Origin: Simplicispira hankyongi
Lineage (GTDB): Bacteria; Pseudomonadota; Gammaproteobacteria; Burkholderiales; Burkholderiaceae_C
Direction: 5' to 3'
NCBI RefSeq assembly: GCF_003570885.1
Contig: NZ_QXJC01000010.1
Location: 62,001 to 126,000 of the forward strand
DNA length: 64,000 nucleotides
Part shown: piece after piece, positions 20,269 to 28,764 of the stretch
Layout: each line of letters opens with the position of its first letter
How positions within the stretch are numbered: position 1 is the stretch's first letter
The notes under the pieces: generated by a model
The model's input: the letters and a program-made list of their open reading frames with translations, nothing else
Databases searched by the model: none
Told to the model about the DNA's origin: nothing
Position numbers and translations under genes: made by a program

Positions 20269-20640
20269 ATGTCCGCCCCCGCATCGTTGTTCCGTAGCCG
20301 TAGCACGGACGCCGCGTCTGCCCTGCCCGCCACCGCTGCCGGACAGCGCCTGGCGCCGGGCGAGGTGGCCCGGCTGTCGGCGCCCCGCGCGCAGTTGCTG
20401 CGCATCGATTCCGGCTGTGCCTGGCTCACGTTTGGCCGCGGCCCGTTCGAGCCGGGTGGTTCGCGCGCGGGCGACGTCTTTGTGTGCGCCGGCCAGACGC
20501 TGCGCGTGCCGGCCGGCTCTCGCGTGCTGATCGAGGCGGCGCGTGGCATGGAGCTGCGCTTTGCCTGGCAGCGGCCCGATGCCGTGCAGCGCCAGGTGCT
20601 GCGCCGCGCGCCTGCTTGCGCCCCGACGGCAAGCTGCTGA
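20269..20640 (+). CDS. DUF2917 domain-containing protein
   Basis: 123 aa. After a 25-residue variable start, the sequence LAPGEVARLSAPRAQLLRID, then GCAWLTFGRG, and GDVFVCAGQTLRVPAGSRVL give a small cupin-like beta fold typical of DUF2917 proteins of betaproteobacteria. No catalytic residues are recognisable. It is divergent from a LysR regulator, an arrangement I associate with this family, and is probably its target. GGAGCTTCTC precedes ATG 20269. Confidence 0.8.
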   Translation: MSAPASLFRSRSTDAASALPATAAGQRLAPGEVARLSAPRAQLLRIDSGCAWLTFGRGPFEPGGSRAGDVFVCAGQTLRVPAGSRVLIEAARGMELRFAWQRPDAVQRQVLRRAPACAPTASC

Positions 20641-20718
20641 GCCAGCCCATCGGCCCCAACGGGCGGCGGGGATAATGCGGCGCGAGGCCGGGCGCCGCCC
20701 GGTGCACAGACGCGAAGC

Positions 20719-22149
20719 ATGAACCCCATTGACACCGTGATCATGGCTGCCGGCAAGGGCACGCGCATGAAAAGCCGCCTTCCCAAGGTCTTGCAGGGCC
20801 TGGCGGGCCGTCCGCTGCTGCAGCATGTGCTGGGCCAGGCGAGCGCGCTGGGCGCGCGCAGCGCCATTGTCGTCACCGGCCATGGCGCTATGGAAGTAGA
20901 AGCTGCTTGCGCAGGTGTGGTAAGCGCTGGAGGCCAATTCAACCTGAAATTCGTGCGCCAGGAGCCGCAGCTCGGGACCGGCCACGCCGTGCAGCAGGCG
21001 GCGCCGCTGCTGCAGGACGACGGCACCGTCGTCGTGCTCTCGGGCGACGTGCCGCTGACCCAGCCGGACACCGTGCGCGCCCTGGTGCAGGCCTGCGCCG
21101 ACCAGGCGCTGGCGCTGCTGACCGTGCGCCTGCCCGACCCCAAGGGCTACGGCCGCATCGTGCGCGGCGCCGACGGCACCGTGTGCGGCATCGTCGAGGA
21201 AAAAGATGCCAGCGACGCCGAGCGCGCCATTACCGAGGTCTACAGCGGGATCCTGGCCGTGCCCGCGCGCCTGCTGCTGCAGTGGCTGCCGCGCCTGTCG
21301 AACCAGAACGCCCAGGGCGAGTACTACCTGACCGAGGTGGTGGCGATGGCCGTGGCGCAGGGCGTGCCGGTGGCCACGCACACCATCGACGACGCGGTGC
21401 AGGTGGCGGGTGTCAACAGCCCGGCGCAACTGGCCGAGCTGGAGCGTGCCCACCAGACCCGCAGCGCCGCCGCCTTGATGGAGCAAGGCGTGCGCCTGGC
21501 CGACCCGGTACGCTTTGACCTGCGCGACGACGCCCGCAGCGGCGCACGCGCCGAACTGGTGTGCGCGCAGGATGTGGAGATCGACGTCGGCTGCATCTTC
21601 ACCGGCCGGGTCGAACTGGGCGAGGGGGCGCGCATCGGCGCCTACTGCTGCATTGCCAATGCGCGCATCGCAGCGGGCGCGGTGATTCACCCCTTCACGC
21701 ACATCGACGGCGAAGCCGCTGGCGTGCAGGTGGGCGAGGGCGCGCTGGTCGGCCCCTTTGCCCGGCTGCGCCCCGGTGCGCAGCTCGGCCGCGAGGTGCA
21801 CATTGGCAATTTCGTCGAGGTGAAAAATAGCCAGTTGGCCGACGGCGCCAAGGCCAACCACCTGGCCTACCTGGGCGACGCTACAGTGGGCGAGCGCGTG
21901 AACTACGGCGCCGGCAGCATCACCGCCAACTACGATGGAGCCAACAAGCACCGCACGGTGATGGGGGCCGATGTGCACATCGGCAGCAACTGCGTGCTGG
22001 TGGCGCCGGTCACCATTGGCGCGGGCGCCACGGTGGGCGGCGGTTCAACCATCAGCAAGGACGTACCCGCTGGCGCGCTGAGCGTGGCGCGCGGACGGCA
22101 AACCAACATCACCGGCTGGAAACGGCCGGCCAAGAAACCCGCGCCCTGA
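20719..22149 (+). CDS. glmU: Bifunctional GlcN-1-P acetyltransferase / GlcNAc-1-P uridylyltransferase
   Basis: 476 aa. It makes UDP-GlcNAc for peptidoglycan and LPS. The N-terminal uridylyltransferase has MAAGKGTRMKSRLPKVLQ (about 10-27). The C-terminal left-handed beta helix acetyltransferase shows repeated hexapeptides (GALVGPFARLRPGAQLG, YGAGSITANYDG). Residues about 58-80 (EAACAGVVSAGGQFNLKF) are encoded by the dispersed repeat and replace a normal surface loop. glmS, the first enzyme of the same pathway, lies about 4 kb downstream. Confidence 0.98.
   Translation: MNPIDTVIMAAGKGTRMKSRLPKVLQGLAGRPLLQHVLGQASALGARSAIVVTGHGAMEVEAACAGVVSAGGQFNLKFVRQEPQLGTGHAVQQAAPLLQDDGTVVVLSGDVPLTQPDTVRALVQACADQALALLTVRLPDPKGYGRIVRGADGTVCGIVEEKDASDAERAITEVYSGILAVPARLLLQWLPRLSNQNAQGEYYLTEVVAMAVAQGVPVATHTIDDAVQVAGVNSPAQLAELERAHQTRSAAALMEQGVRLADPVRFDLRDDARSGARAELVCAQDVEIDVGCIFTGRVELGEGARIGAYCCIANARIAAGAVIHPFTHIDGEAAGVQVGEGALVGPFARLRPGAQLGREVHIGNFVEVKNSQLADGAKANHLAYLGDATVGERVNYGAGSITANYDGANKHRTVMGADVHIGSNCVLVAPVTIGAGATVGGGSTISKDVPAGALSVARGRQTNITGWKRPAKKPAP
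20889..20949 (+). repeat. Dispersed ~60-bp repeat, in-frame copy inside glmU
   Basis: AGAAGCTGCTTGCGCAGG, then TAAGCGCTGGAGGCCAATTC, is nearly identical to the tlyA copy and in the same frame, so both proteins carry the pattern AACA...SA-GQF..KF. Confidence 0.78.
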
Positions 22150-22175
22150 GAGCGGCGCGCCGAAGGAGCGAGAGC

Positions 22176-22943
22176 ATGACCGGCACCGCACCCGAAGGTT
22201 TTTCGTCCACCTCCCCCCAGGGTGAGACGCCCGCACAGGAACTGGCGCGCCTGCGGGCCGCGCACCAGGACTTGCTGCGGGCCATTTCGCACGACCTGCG
22301 CGCGCCGCTGCGCCACGTCACGGCGTTCGCACCGCTGCTGCGCGAAATTCTGGAGCCCGCTGCCCTGCCGCCCCCCGAGCGCGAAGAAGCGCTGGAGTTT
22401 CTGGGCACCATGGAGCAGGCGGGCCAGCGCATGGGCCGCATGCTCGATGCCCTGCTGGCGCTCTCGCGCATCCAGGCGGCGCCGCTGCGGATCGAAACCG
22501 TGGACCTGCAGCACCTGCTGGCACAAGTGGTCAATGAGCTCTCCAGCGTTTCCCAGGGCCGGGCCATCGCCTGGCAGATCGCCTCGCCACTGCCCGCTGT
22601 GCAAGCCGACGCGCAGCAGCTGCGCCTGCTGCTGAAGGAGCTGCTGGCCAACGCCATCAAGTTCACGCGCCCCTGTCCGGCACCGCACATTGCGGTTGCC
22701 TGCACGCGCGATGCCTCGGGCCTGTGCCGCTTGAGCGTGCAAGACAACGGTGTGGGGTTCGATCAGGCGCAGTCCAAGGGCCTGTTCGATCTGTTCCAGC
22801 GCTTGCACCCCGAGCGCGAATTCGAAGGCGTGGGCGCGGGTTTGGCGTTGGTGGCGGCCGTTGCCGGGCGCCACGGCGGCAGCGTCAGCGCGCAGGCAGC
22901 GGTGGGTCAGGGCTGCACGGTCACCGTGCAATGGCCGGGTTAG
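22176..22943 (+). CDS. Small sensor histidine kinase lacking an input domain
   Basis: 255 aa. The phospho-acceptor is His39 in AISHDLRAPLRHV. The ATP-binding domain has an N box (LLKELLANAIKF), G1 (DNGVGFD) and G2 (GVGAGLALV) boxes, in the bacteriophytochrome-like HATPase style. There is no membrane segment or sensor domain before the His, so it must be driven by another protein or be a phosphotransfer partner. No response regulator is adjacent. It starts 26 bases after glmU with GAAGGAGCGAGAGC upstream. The stop lies in a 9-base tandem repeat with three in-frame TAG codons. Confidence 0.88.
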   Translation: MTGTAPEGFSSTSPQGETPAQELARLRAAHQDLLRAISHDLRAPLRHVTAFAPLLREILEPAALPPPEREEALEFLGTMEQAGQRMGRMLDALLALSRIQAAPLRIETVDLQHLLAQVVNELSSVSQGRAIAWQIASPLPAVQADAQQLRLLLKELLANAIKFTRPCPAPHIAVACTRDASGLCRLSVQDNGVGFDQAQSKGLFDLFQRLHPEREFEGVGAGLALVAAVAGRHGGSVSAQAAVGQGCTVTVQWPG

Positions 22944-22961
22944 CCGGGTTAGCCGGGTTAG
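22934..22961 (+). repeat. Tandem GCCGGGTTA repeat (x3) at the kinase stop
   Basis: Three consecutive 9-mers GCCGGGTTA begin at 22934. Each supplies an in-frame TAG, so copy-number change would not alter the protein's end. Confidence 0.85.
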
Positions 22962-22969
22962 CGGAATAT

Positions 22970-23035
22970 TGCTATTTTTTAAGTAGCTATAAACGCTTGT
23001 CAGATAAGCGTTAGAGGCCGAAAATGCTATCAATA
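22970..23035. repeat. Dispersed repeat copy after the histidine kinase gene
   Basis: GCTATTTTTTAAGTAGCTAT and CAGATAAGCGTTAGAGGCCG show the full-length form of the repeat. It sits between the converging kinase and diguanylate cyclase genes and overlaps the last bases of the latter. Confidence 0.75.
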
Positions 23036-24130
23036 GGGGCGCTGAAGTTCGCCGCCGTCCAGCGCGCCGAACACGCTGGCCACTTGGTTGCGGCCTTCGT
23101 GCTTCGCGCGGTAGAGCGCTGCGTCGGCCGCATTGAGCCAGTCGCGCAGTGTCATGTGGCTGTGGCTGGCACGCGCCATGCCAATGCTGCTGGTCAGGCG
23201 CAGCTCGGGCAGTTCGGCCAGGCGCAGCGCTTCGATGCGCTCACGGATGCGCTGGGCGATGGCATGGGCATGGGCTTCGTCGGTATCGGCGCAGACCACG
23301 GCGAACTCGTCGCCGCCATAGCGCCCGGCGCAATCACGGTCGCGCACCGATTCGCGGATGACTTCGCCCACCACGCGAATCGCTTCGTCGCCCACGGTGT
23401 GGCCGTGTACGTCATTGATCGGTTTGAAGTGGTCGATGTCGATCATCAGCAGCCAAGCTGGCCGGTCGCTGCGGCGCGCGCCTTCCAGCACGGCCTGGGC
23501 TTGCTCCTGCCAGTGTGCGCGGGCGAAGAGCCCGGTCTGCGCATCGCGCTGGCGCAGCGCTTTCAACTCCTTGTTTTGCCGCGCCACGGTGCGAATCAGC
23601 CGGTAGCTCGTGAAACTCACCGCCAGGCTGTGCAGCACGATCACCGGCAGCGTGGCGATGATGACGGACAGCGAGCTGGCCAGTACCGGCTCGGGGCGCA
23701 GTACCAGCGTGCCCAGCAGCGCCATGCCTGCCATGCCAGGCAGCGAATACAGCCACAGCCGCTTGATGCCGGTGCCGAATTTGTCGTGCGTGGTGATCAC
23801 CGCGAGCACGACGGAGGGCAGCAGGTTGAAGTGCATCAGCGGAATCCACAGGCCGACGATGGCCGAGTCGATCAGCAGGTTGCGGACTTCAGCGCGGTAG
23901 GGGTTGCGGCTGGTGCGCGCGTGCAGGTAGGCCAGGTGCGGCCACAGCCCCAGGGTCACGAGCGCCAGCCAGCCAAAGCGCGCCAGATCGCCGGTCTGAA
24001 TCAACACGCTGCAGATCACCCACAGCCCGAGCCCCATGCCCAGGATGCGCAGCGGGTAAATGCTGCGGTAGGTGTTTGCGCGCGCGCTGGCGCTGCGGTG
24101 CTTGGGGGCAGGCTGCGGGGCGGCTGTCAT
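23030..24130 (-). CDS. MASE2-type membrane diguanylate cyclase (GGDEF)
   Basis: 366 aa. The N-terminal half (about 25-185) has several membrane helices in the style of the MASE2 sensor (RILGMGLGLWVIC, LNSGL-free loops, TTHDKFG). The GGDEF domain at about 200-355 has the intact active site RYGGDEFAVV and metal/substrate motif IDIDHFKPIND. It should make cyclic di-GMP from two GTP. No RxxD inhibitory site is obvious immediately before GGDEF (the residues are RDRDCAG). The start overlaps the cbpM stop by ATGA, placing it last in the cbpA-cbpM operon, so c-di-GMP synthesis may respond to the same stress or stationary-phase cues. Confidence 0.9.
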   Translation of the reverse strand: MTAAPQPAPKHRSASARANTYRSIYPLRILGMGLGLWVICSVLIQTGDLARFGWLALVTLGLWPHLAYLHARTSRNPYRAEVRNLLIDSAIVGLWIPLMHFNLLPSVVLAVITTHDKFGTGIKRLWLYSLPGMAGMALLGTLVLRPEPVLASSLSVIIATLPVIVLHSLAVSFTSYRLIRTVARQNKELKALRQRDAQTGLFARAHWQEQAQAVLEGARRSDRPAWLLMIDIDHFKPINDVHGHTVGDEAIRVVGEVIRESVRDRDCAGRYGGDEFAVVCADTDEAHAHAIAQRIRERIEALRLAELPELRLTSSIGMARASHSHMTLRDWLNAADAALYRAKHEGRNQVASVFGALDGGELQRPY

Positions 24131-24471
24131 GACCCAGGCACGGGGGGGCGCAGTTGCCGCAACTGGCGGCGCAGATCGCCCACTTCCTCCATCAAATCCA
24201 CGGTGAGCGCCGCCAGATGCGGGTCGGCATCAAAGCAGGCCTCAAGCTGGGCCACGCGGCGCGCGCGGACCAGCGTGGTGCTGGCAAAGCGCCAGGTGAC
24301 CATCCCGCCGCTGACTGCGTCGGCGGGCTGGGGGGCAATGACCCCGGCTTCGACATGTTCGCTCACCCATTCGGGTGCGCGGCGGCAGGCGCGGGCCAGT
24401 TCTTCGAGGCTCAAACTGTCGTCGCCCAGCAGTTCCGCCATCTGGGCAGGGAGGTGAAAGGCATGGGGCAT
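24127..24471 (-). CDS. cbpM: Chaperone modulator CbpM
   Basis: 114 aa MerR-like helical protein. Its start (MPHAFHLPAQMAELLGDDSL) and LEELARACRRAPEWVSEHVE are typical for CbpM, with the C-terminal helix LEEVGDLRRQLRQLRPP. CbpM binds the J-domain of CbpA and blocks its action with DnaK. It begins three bases after the cbpA stop, and its own stop overlaps the diguanylate cyclase start, so the three genes are one operon. Confidence 0.88.
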   Translation of the reverse strand: MPHAFHLPAQMAELLGDDSLSLEELARACRRAPEWVSEHVEAGVIAPQPADAVSGGMVTWRFASTTLVRARRVAQLEACFDADPHLAALTVDLMEEVGDLRRQLRQLRPPVPGS

Positions 24472-24474
24472 GGT

Positions 24475-25461
24475 TCAGGCTCCTTGCTGAGTTTGCGAGG
24501 GGGCGCGCGGGTTGAACGTGGGGAACGCTTTGCCAAGCGCTGTCCAGGCAGCGCGCGCGGCGTCGCTGTCGGCCGGTGGCAGGGCAATGTCGATCTCCAG
24601 GTACAGGTCGCCCGGCGTCGCCGCGGGAATGCCGCGGCCCTTGAGGCGCAGCTTGCGCCCCGCGCGCGAGCGCGCCGGGATGGTCACTTCGACGGTGCCG
24701 CTGGGCGTCTGCACCTCGACGCTGGCGCCCAGCGCTGCTTCCCACGGAGCAAGTGGCAGCGGCTGGTACACGTCGCGCTCGACACTGCGCCAGCGTGCAT
24801 CGGGCCGGAAGTGCACTTCCAGGAACAGATCCCCCGCCGGTGCGTCGCCTATGCCCGGGGCGCCTTGGCCAGCGAGGCGAATGAGCTGGCCTTCGCGCAC
24901 GCCCTTGGGAATCTTCACCTCGAGATTGCGTTCCTCACTCGCCATGCGCCCGTCCGGGCCAGGGCGCGCGGCGCGCAGCGACAGCGTGCGCGTGCCGCCC
25001 TGGTAGGCGTCGAGCAAATCGAGCTCGATCTTGGCGTGGTGGTCGCTGCCGCGCCGGGCCGCATGGCCGCCGCCTTGGCCAAACCCGCCTGCACCGCCGC
25101 GCTGGCGCGCAGCCTGGCCGAAAAGCTGCTCGAAGAAGTCGCTGTAGTCGCCACCGCCATCGGACGGGCCGCCCGAGAATTCAAAACCGGTATCCCAGCC
25201 CGGCGGTGGGCGGAACTCGCCGCCGCCGCGCGCCCCTTGGGCGGCTGCCTGCGCGCTGACGCTGTCGTAGGCGGCGCGCTTTTCCGGGTCGGAGAGCACG
25301 GTGTTGGCCTCGTTCAACTGCGCCATCTTGGCGGCGGCGTCCGCCTCTTTGCTCACGTCGGGGTGGTACTTGCGCGCCAGCTTGCGATAGGCCTTTTTGA
25401 TCGCGTCCTGGCTGGCGCTTTTCTCTACGCCCAGCGTCTGGTAGTAATCCTTGAATTCCAT
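24475..25461 (-). CDS. cbpA: DnaJ-type co-chaperone / curved DNA-binding protein CbpA
   Basis: 328 aa. The J-domain (1-70) begins MEFKDYYQTLGVEKSASQD and has the HPD motif in KYHPDVSKE that activates DnaK. A Gly/Phe-rich linker (about 85-145) follows, then two beta-rich C-terminal client domains. There is no zinc finger, which separates CbpA from DnaJ. It is coupled to cbpM, its antagonist. In E. coli CbpA is produced in stationary phase. Confidence 0.95.
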   Translation of the reverse strand: MEFKDYYQTLGVEKSASQDAIKKAYRKLARKYHPDVSKEADAAAKMAQLNEANTVLSDPEKRAAYDSVSAQAAAQGARGGGEFRPPPGWDTGFEFSGGPSDGGGDYSDFFEQLFGQAARQRGGAGGFGQGGGHAARRGSDHHAKIELDLLDAYQGGTRTLSLRAARPGPDGRMASEERNLEVKIPKGVREGQLIRLAGQGAPGIGDAPAGDLFLEVHFRPDARWRSVERDVYQPLPLAPWEAALGASVEVQTPSGTVEVTIPARSRAGRKLRLKGRGIPAATPGDLYLEIDIALPPADSDAARAAWTALGKAFPTFNPRAPSQTQQGA

Positions 25462-25548
25462 GCGTCAGGACTCCGGTTGGGGTGGCTCAGGCCATAGTGT
25501 GAACTCTAAGCCAGGCGCTTTGCGTCACACGTCGGACTTTGTCTCAAA

Positions 25549-25582
25549 GTGAGAAAAGTTTGATAGCAGCAAGCGCTTACTG
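25549..25582. repeat. Half copy of the dispersed repeat at the lrp 3' end
   Basis: TTTGATAGCAGCAAGCGCTT matches one arm of the family and overlaps the stop codon of the Lrp-type gene. A CTCAAAGTGAG palindrome lies next to it and may help termination. Confidence 0.45.
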
Positions 25583-26068
25583 CGCCTGCGCAAGAGGCAG
25601 TTTTGTCTCGAATTTTGCTCGGCGTGTGGCGAAGTGCAGTTTGACGTTGCGCACGTTGGCATCCTGCGTGAACAGGCGCGCGGCAAGCTCCAGGTAGTGC
25701 GGCATGTCGCGCACCTGCAGCACCAGCACGAAGTCAGCCCCCGAGGCCATGCGCCAGCACTGCGCCACGCAGGGCTCGGCCACGGCGCGCGCCTCGAAGG
25801 CGTCCTGCGCCTCGGCGGTCTGGCGGTCGAGCAGCACCTCGCCAATCGCGTGCAGGCCATGGCCCAATGCCGCTGCCAGCACCTCGGGCTGCAAGATGGC
25901 GACTTGGCGCGCGATGAGCCCGGCCTCCCGCAGCCGGCGCACGCGGCGCAGGCAGGTGGGAGGGGATATCCCCAGCTGTGCAGCGAGTTGCTGGTTGGTG
26001 GGCGTGGCGTCCTCTTGCAAGGCAGCGAGAAGTTTTTTATCAACTTTATCAAGCAATAAATTTTCCAT
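25577..26068 (-). CDS. Lrp/AsnC-family transcriptional regulator
   Basis: 163 aa from ATG 26068 (MENLLLDKVDKKLLAALQED). The helix-turn-helix is at about 20-45 (TNQQLAAQLGISPPTCLRRV), then the RAM ligand-binding domain (about 70-150) with ADFVLVLQVRD. Members sense amino acids and bind DNA as dimers or octamers. An AT-rich stretch with several TTTTATG and ATAATTTG blocks (26060-26125) lies between it and glmS, which is divergent; it is the natural operator region. The two upstream Met codons are possible alternative starts. Confidence 0.9.
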   Translation of the reverse strand: MENLLLDKVDKKLLAALQEDATPTNQQLAAQLGISPPTCLRRVRRLREAGLIARQVAILQPEVLAAALGHGLHAIGEVLLDRQTAEAQDAFEARAVAEPCVAQCWRMASGADFVLVLQVRDMPHYLELAARLFTQDANVRNVKLHFATRRAKFETKLPLAQAQ

Positions 26069-26186
26069 AAATTTCATATATTTGATTGAATGAATTTTAT
26101 GGAAATAATTTGTTGAAAACAATGCCACACATTTCTAGTCGCCGCACCTAGCATGCCGGCTGTTCCTTCCACAGCAAAGGCTTTCC

Positions 26187-28097
26187 ATGTGCGGCATCGT
26201 TGGCGCAGTTGCGCTCCATGACATCGTTCCCACCCTCGTCCAGGGCTTGCAGCGCCTCGAATACCGTGGCTACGACTCCTGCGGTGTGGCCATTCACGCC
26301 GCCAGCCTGAATCCCGCCGCCGCCGGAGGCCTGGTGCGCGCGCGCAGCACCCAGCGTGTGGCCGAGTTGTTGGAGCAGGTGCGCACCGAGCACTTGAGCG
26401 GCGGCACCGGCATTGCCCACACCCGCTGGGCCACGCACGGCGCACCTGCGGTGCACAACGCCCATCCGCATTTCAGCCATGGCTGCACGCCGGGCGCCGC
26501 GGAGCAGCCAGGCCGTGTCGCCGTGGTGCACAACGGTATCATTGAAAACTACGAGCAGCTGCGCGAGCGCTTGCAGGCGCGGGGGTACGTGTTTGCCAGC
26601 CAAACCGATACCGAAGTCATTGCCCACCTGATCGACCACCATTACAGCGGCGACCTGTTTGCCGCCGTGCAGGCCAGCATTGCCGAGCTGCGCGGCGCCT
26701 ATGCCATTGCCGTGATGCACAAGGATGAGCCCCACCGCGTGATGGGGGCACGCGCCGGCTCGCCGCTGGTGCTGGGTGTGGGAGCGGGTGGCGAGGCGCA
26801 CTTCCTGGCGAGCGATGCCATGGCGCTGGCCGGCGTCACCGACCAGATCGTCTACCTCGAAGAAGGCGACATTGCCGATCTGCAGCGCGGCCGCTACTGG
26901 ATTGTGGGCAGCAGCGGCAAACCGCTCAGCCAGGGCGATCGCCCGGTGCGCACCGTGCACGCCCACAGCGGCGCGGTGGATCTCGGGCCTTACCGCCACT
27001 ACATGCAAAAGGAAATTTTCGAGCAGCCGCGCGCCATTGCCGACACGCTCGAAGGCGTGGCCGGCATCGTCCCCGAACTTTTCGACGGCCCCGAGCACAA
27101 CGGCGCGCCGGGCGCGGCTGCCTGGCGCGTGTTCGAGCAGATCGACCGCGTGCTGATTCTTGCCTGCGGCACCAGCTACTACAGCGGCTGCACGGCGCGC
27201 TACTGGCTTGAAGACATTGCCGGCATCCCCACCCAGGTGGAAGTGGCGAGCGAATACCGCTACCGCACCAGCGTGCCCGACCCGCGCACCTTGGTGGTCG
27301 TCATCAGCCAGTCGGGCGAAACGGCCGACACGCTCGCTGCCCTGCGCCATGCGCAAAGTCTGGGGATGGAACACACGTTGACCATCTGCAACGTCGCCAC
27401 CAGCGCCATGGTGCGCGAATGCAAGCTGGCCTATGTGACGCGCGCCGGTGTCGAGATAGGCGTGGCCAGCACCAAGGCCTTCACCACGCAGCTTGCCGGC
27501 CTGTTCCTGCTCACGCTCGCGCTGGCGCTGGCCAAGGGGCGCCTGACCCCCGAGCAGGAAGCCGCCCACCTCAAGGCGATGCGCCACCTGCCCGTCGCCT
27601 TGCAGGCGGTGCTGGCGCTGGAACCCCAGCTCATCGCCTGGGCCGAGGATTTCGCCCGCATGGAAAACGCCCTGTTCCTTGGCCGGGGCCTGCATTACCC
27701 GATTGCCATGGAAGGTGCGCTCAAGCTCAAGGAAATCAGCTACATCCACGCCGAGGCCTACCCGGCTGGCGAACTCAAGCACGGCCCGCTGGCGCTGGTG
27801 ACCAGCAGCATGCCGGTGGTGACGGTGGCGCCCAACGACGCGCTCTTGGAAAAGCTCAAAAGCAACATGCAGGAGGTGCGCGCGCGCGGCGGCGTGCTGT
27901 ATGTGCTGGCTGACGCCGATACGCGCATTGCCAACGGCGAGGGCGTGCACGTCATCCGCATGCCCGAGCACTACGGGGCGCTCTCACCCATCCTGCACGT
28001 GGTGCCGCTGCAGTTGCTGGCGTATCACACTGCTCTGGCCAAGGGGACGGATGTGGACAAACCCAGAAACCTGGCGAAGTCGGTTACGGTGGAGTGA
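26187..28097 (+). CDS. glmS: Glutamine-fructose-6-phosphate aminotransferase
   Basis: 636 aa. It makes glucosamine-6-phosphate, the first step to UDP-GlcNAc (see glmU). Cys2 in [12 protein letters not shown] is the N-terminal glutaminase nucleophile; TRWATHGAP and the two SIS domains (about 310-450 and 480-625) with ACGTSYYSG and [10 protein letters not shown] complete the synthase half. The C-terminus [12 protein letters not shown] is almost identical to that of E. coli, and its codons form the binding site of the transposon protein TnsD. The gene is intact, as expected for Tn7-type insertion. Confidence 0.98.
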   Translation: MCGIVGAVALHDIVPTLVQGLQRLEYRGYDSCGVAIHAASLNPAAAGGLVRARSTQRVAELLEQVRTEHLSGGTGIAHTRWATHGAPAVHNAHPHFSHGCTPGAAEQPGRVAVVHNGIIENYEQLRERLQARGYVFASQTDTEVIAHLIDHHYSGDLFAAVQASIAELRGAYAIAVMHKDEPHRVMGARAGSPLVLGVGAGGEAHFLASDAMALAGVTDQIVYLEEGDIADLQRGRYWIVGSSGKPLSQGDRPVRTVHAHSGAVDLGPYRHYMQKEIFEQPRAIADTLEGVAGIVPELFDGPEHNGAPGAAAWRVFEQIDRVLILACGTSYYSGCTARYWLEDIAGIPTQVEVASEYRYRTSVPDPRTLVVVISQSGETADTLAALRHAQSLGMEHTLTICNVATSAMVRECKLAYVTRAGVEIGVASTKAFTTQLAGLFLLTLALALAKGRLTPEQEAAHLKAMRHLPVALQAVLALEPQLIAWAEDFARMENALFLGRGLHYPIAMEGALKLKEISYIHAEAYPAGELKHGPLALVTSSMPVVTVAPNDALLEKLKSNMQEVRARGGVLYVLADADTRIANGEGVHVIRMPEHYGALSPILHVVPLQLLAYHTALAKGTDVDKPRNLAKSVTVE

Positions 28098-28125
28098 GGC
28101 AGGGCCGGGAATACAGGGGCTATTC
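28056..28125 (+). promoter_or_regulatory. attTn7 site: TnsD-recognition region of glmS plus insertion point
   Basis: The last 13 glmS codons ([13 protein letters not shown] plus stop) match the DNA bound by Tn7 TnsD. The transposon begins about 28 bases after the stop codon, near the distance used by Tn7. The 5 bases before the proposed end (28121-28125, TATTC) are the candidate target duplication; its second copy was not found. Confidence 0.75.
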
Positions 28126-28230
28126 TGGGTAATTAAAGTCGTAAACACGCAAATAAAGTCGTAAACAAGCCTCCAGCATTTATGCGGGTTTGCGGGGTGG
28201 TCATTTGTAACAGTAAAGTCGTAAACTCGA
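28126..28230 (+). mobile_element. glmS-proximal end of the Tn7-like transposon with three TnsB-type sites
   Basis: AAAGTCGTAAAC occurs at 28135-28146, 28155-28166 and 28215-28226, each preceded by T or AT. Spacings are 20 and 60 bases, so all sites face the same side of the helix. Tn7 TnsB sites of the form ATAAAGTCTTAAAC differ at a single position. The terminal bases are probably TGGGTAATT from 28126. No inverted partner copies could be found in the window. Confidence 0.85.
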
Positions 28231-28298
28231 ACTTGACAGGCAGAGACGACCTAGAAATACGAAGCAAACCGCAGCCCTGTTTGGGCTTGTTGCTATAT

Positions 28299-28330
28299 AA
28301 AAAAGAGCACTCAGCTTGAGCGCTCTTTTT
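28299..28330. terminator. Bidirectional intrinsic terminator
   Basis: AAAAGAGC (28301-28308) pairs with GCTCTTTT (28322-28329). A T tract on both strands (TTTTT at 28326-28330 and its mirror image) allows termination in either direction, isolating the cargo from glmS transcription. Confidence 0.8.
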
Positions 28331-28538
28331 CTTTGGTTTTTCGAGAAGTTTTTGCGGCCCGAGCAGCTCCTAAACGCTCCGATGACTGCAAGAGGCTGGT
28401 TGCAGTCGTTCGAGCGCTAACTGCTGACCAACTGCTCTCGTGATGCATAGACAAACAAGCGACACCCCGCACAAACGCGAACTTCTTGGCCAATGAGGTT
28501 CGCGAGAGCCCGCGGAGCCCGGGGCGCACAAGCAGCAC
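28311..28538 (-). CDS. Doubtful small reading frame with a basic C-terminus
   Basis: 75 codons ending KTSRKTKEKERSS, with the stop lying inside the terminator hairpin so that the U tract follows immediately. This arrangement suggests the 3' end of a real or decayed gene. There is no recognisable domain and no good ribosome-binding site. It may be a remnant. Confidence 0.25.
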   Translation of the reverse strand: MLLVRPGLRGLSRTSLAKKFAFVRGVACLSMHHESSWSAVSARTTATSLLQSSERLGAARAAKTSRKTKEKERSS

Positions 28539-28764
28539 AGGTGTTCTAGTTCATCGTTGGTTGCCCTCCCGCTGTCTAGGTTGTCGCGCCTACCAATTCG
28601 CGCGCTGGCCTGCAGGCTCCATCATGAGCGACCCAATCCCTACCGAACCAGGGCGTGCCACTGATGCCGTGGCTGCCACCAATTCATACTACAGTAGTTT
28701 CACTATTTTTATGCAGTTTTCTGTATTTATGAGACAATATGACGTTATTAATCCATAAATTTTT

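Larger units (their letters stand above)
28231..28764. other. Intergenic stretch inside the transposon end region
   Basis: About 530 bases, AT-richer than the core genome. It holds a strong terminator (28299-28330), a doubtful small minus-strand reading frame (28311-28538), and a palindrome ACTACAGTAGT (28687-28697) upstream of the HTH gene that could be an operator. I see no other gene. Confidence 0.6.

Noticed and set aside
28135-28226. Three AAAGTCGTAAAC repeats as a CRISPR array
   Set aside because: The unit is only 12 bases, spacings are 20 and 60, and no cas gene is present. Position and sequence fit TnsB sites.
28725-28750. CTGTATTTATGAGACA as a LexA box before the HTH-NADAR pair
   Set aside because: The second half is GACA rather than ACAG at the required spacing.
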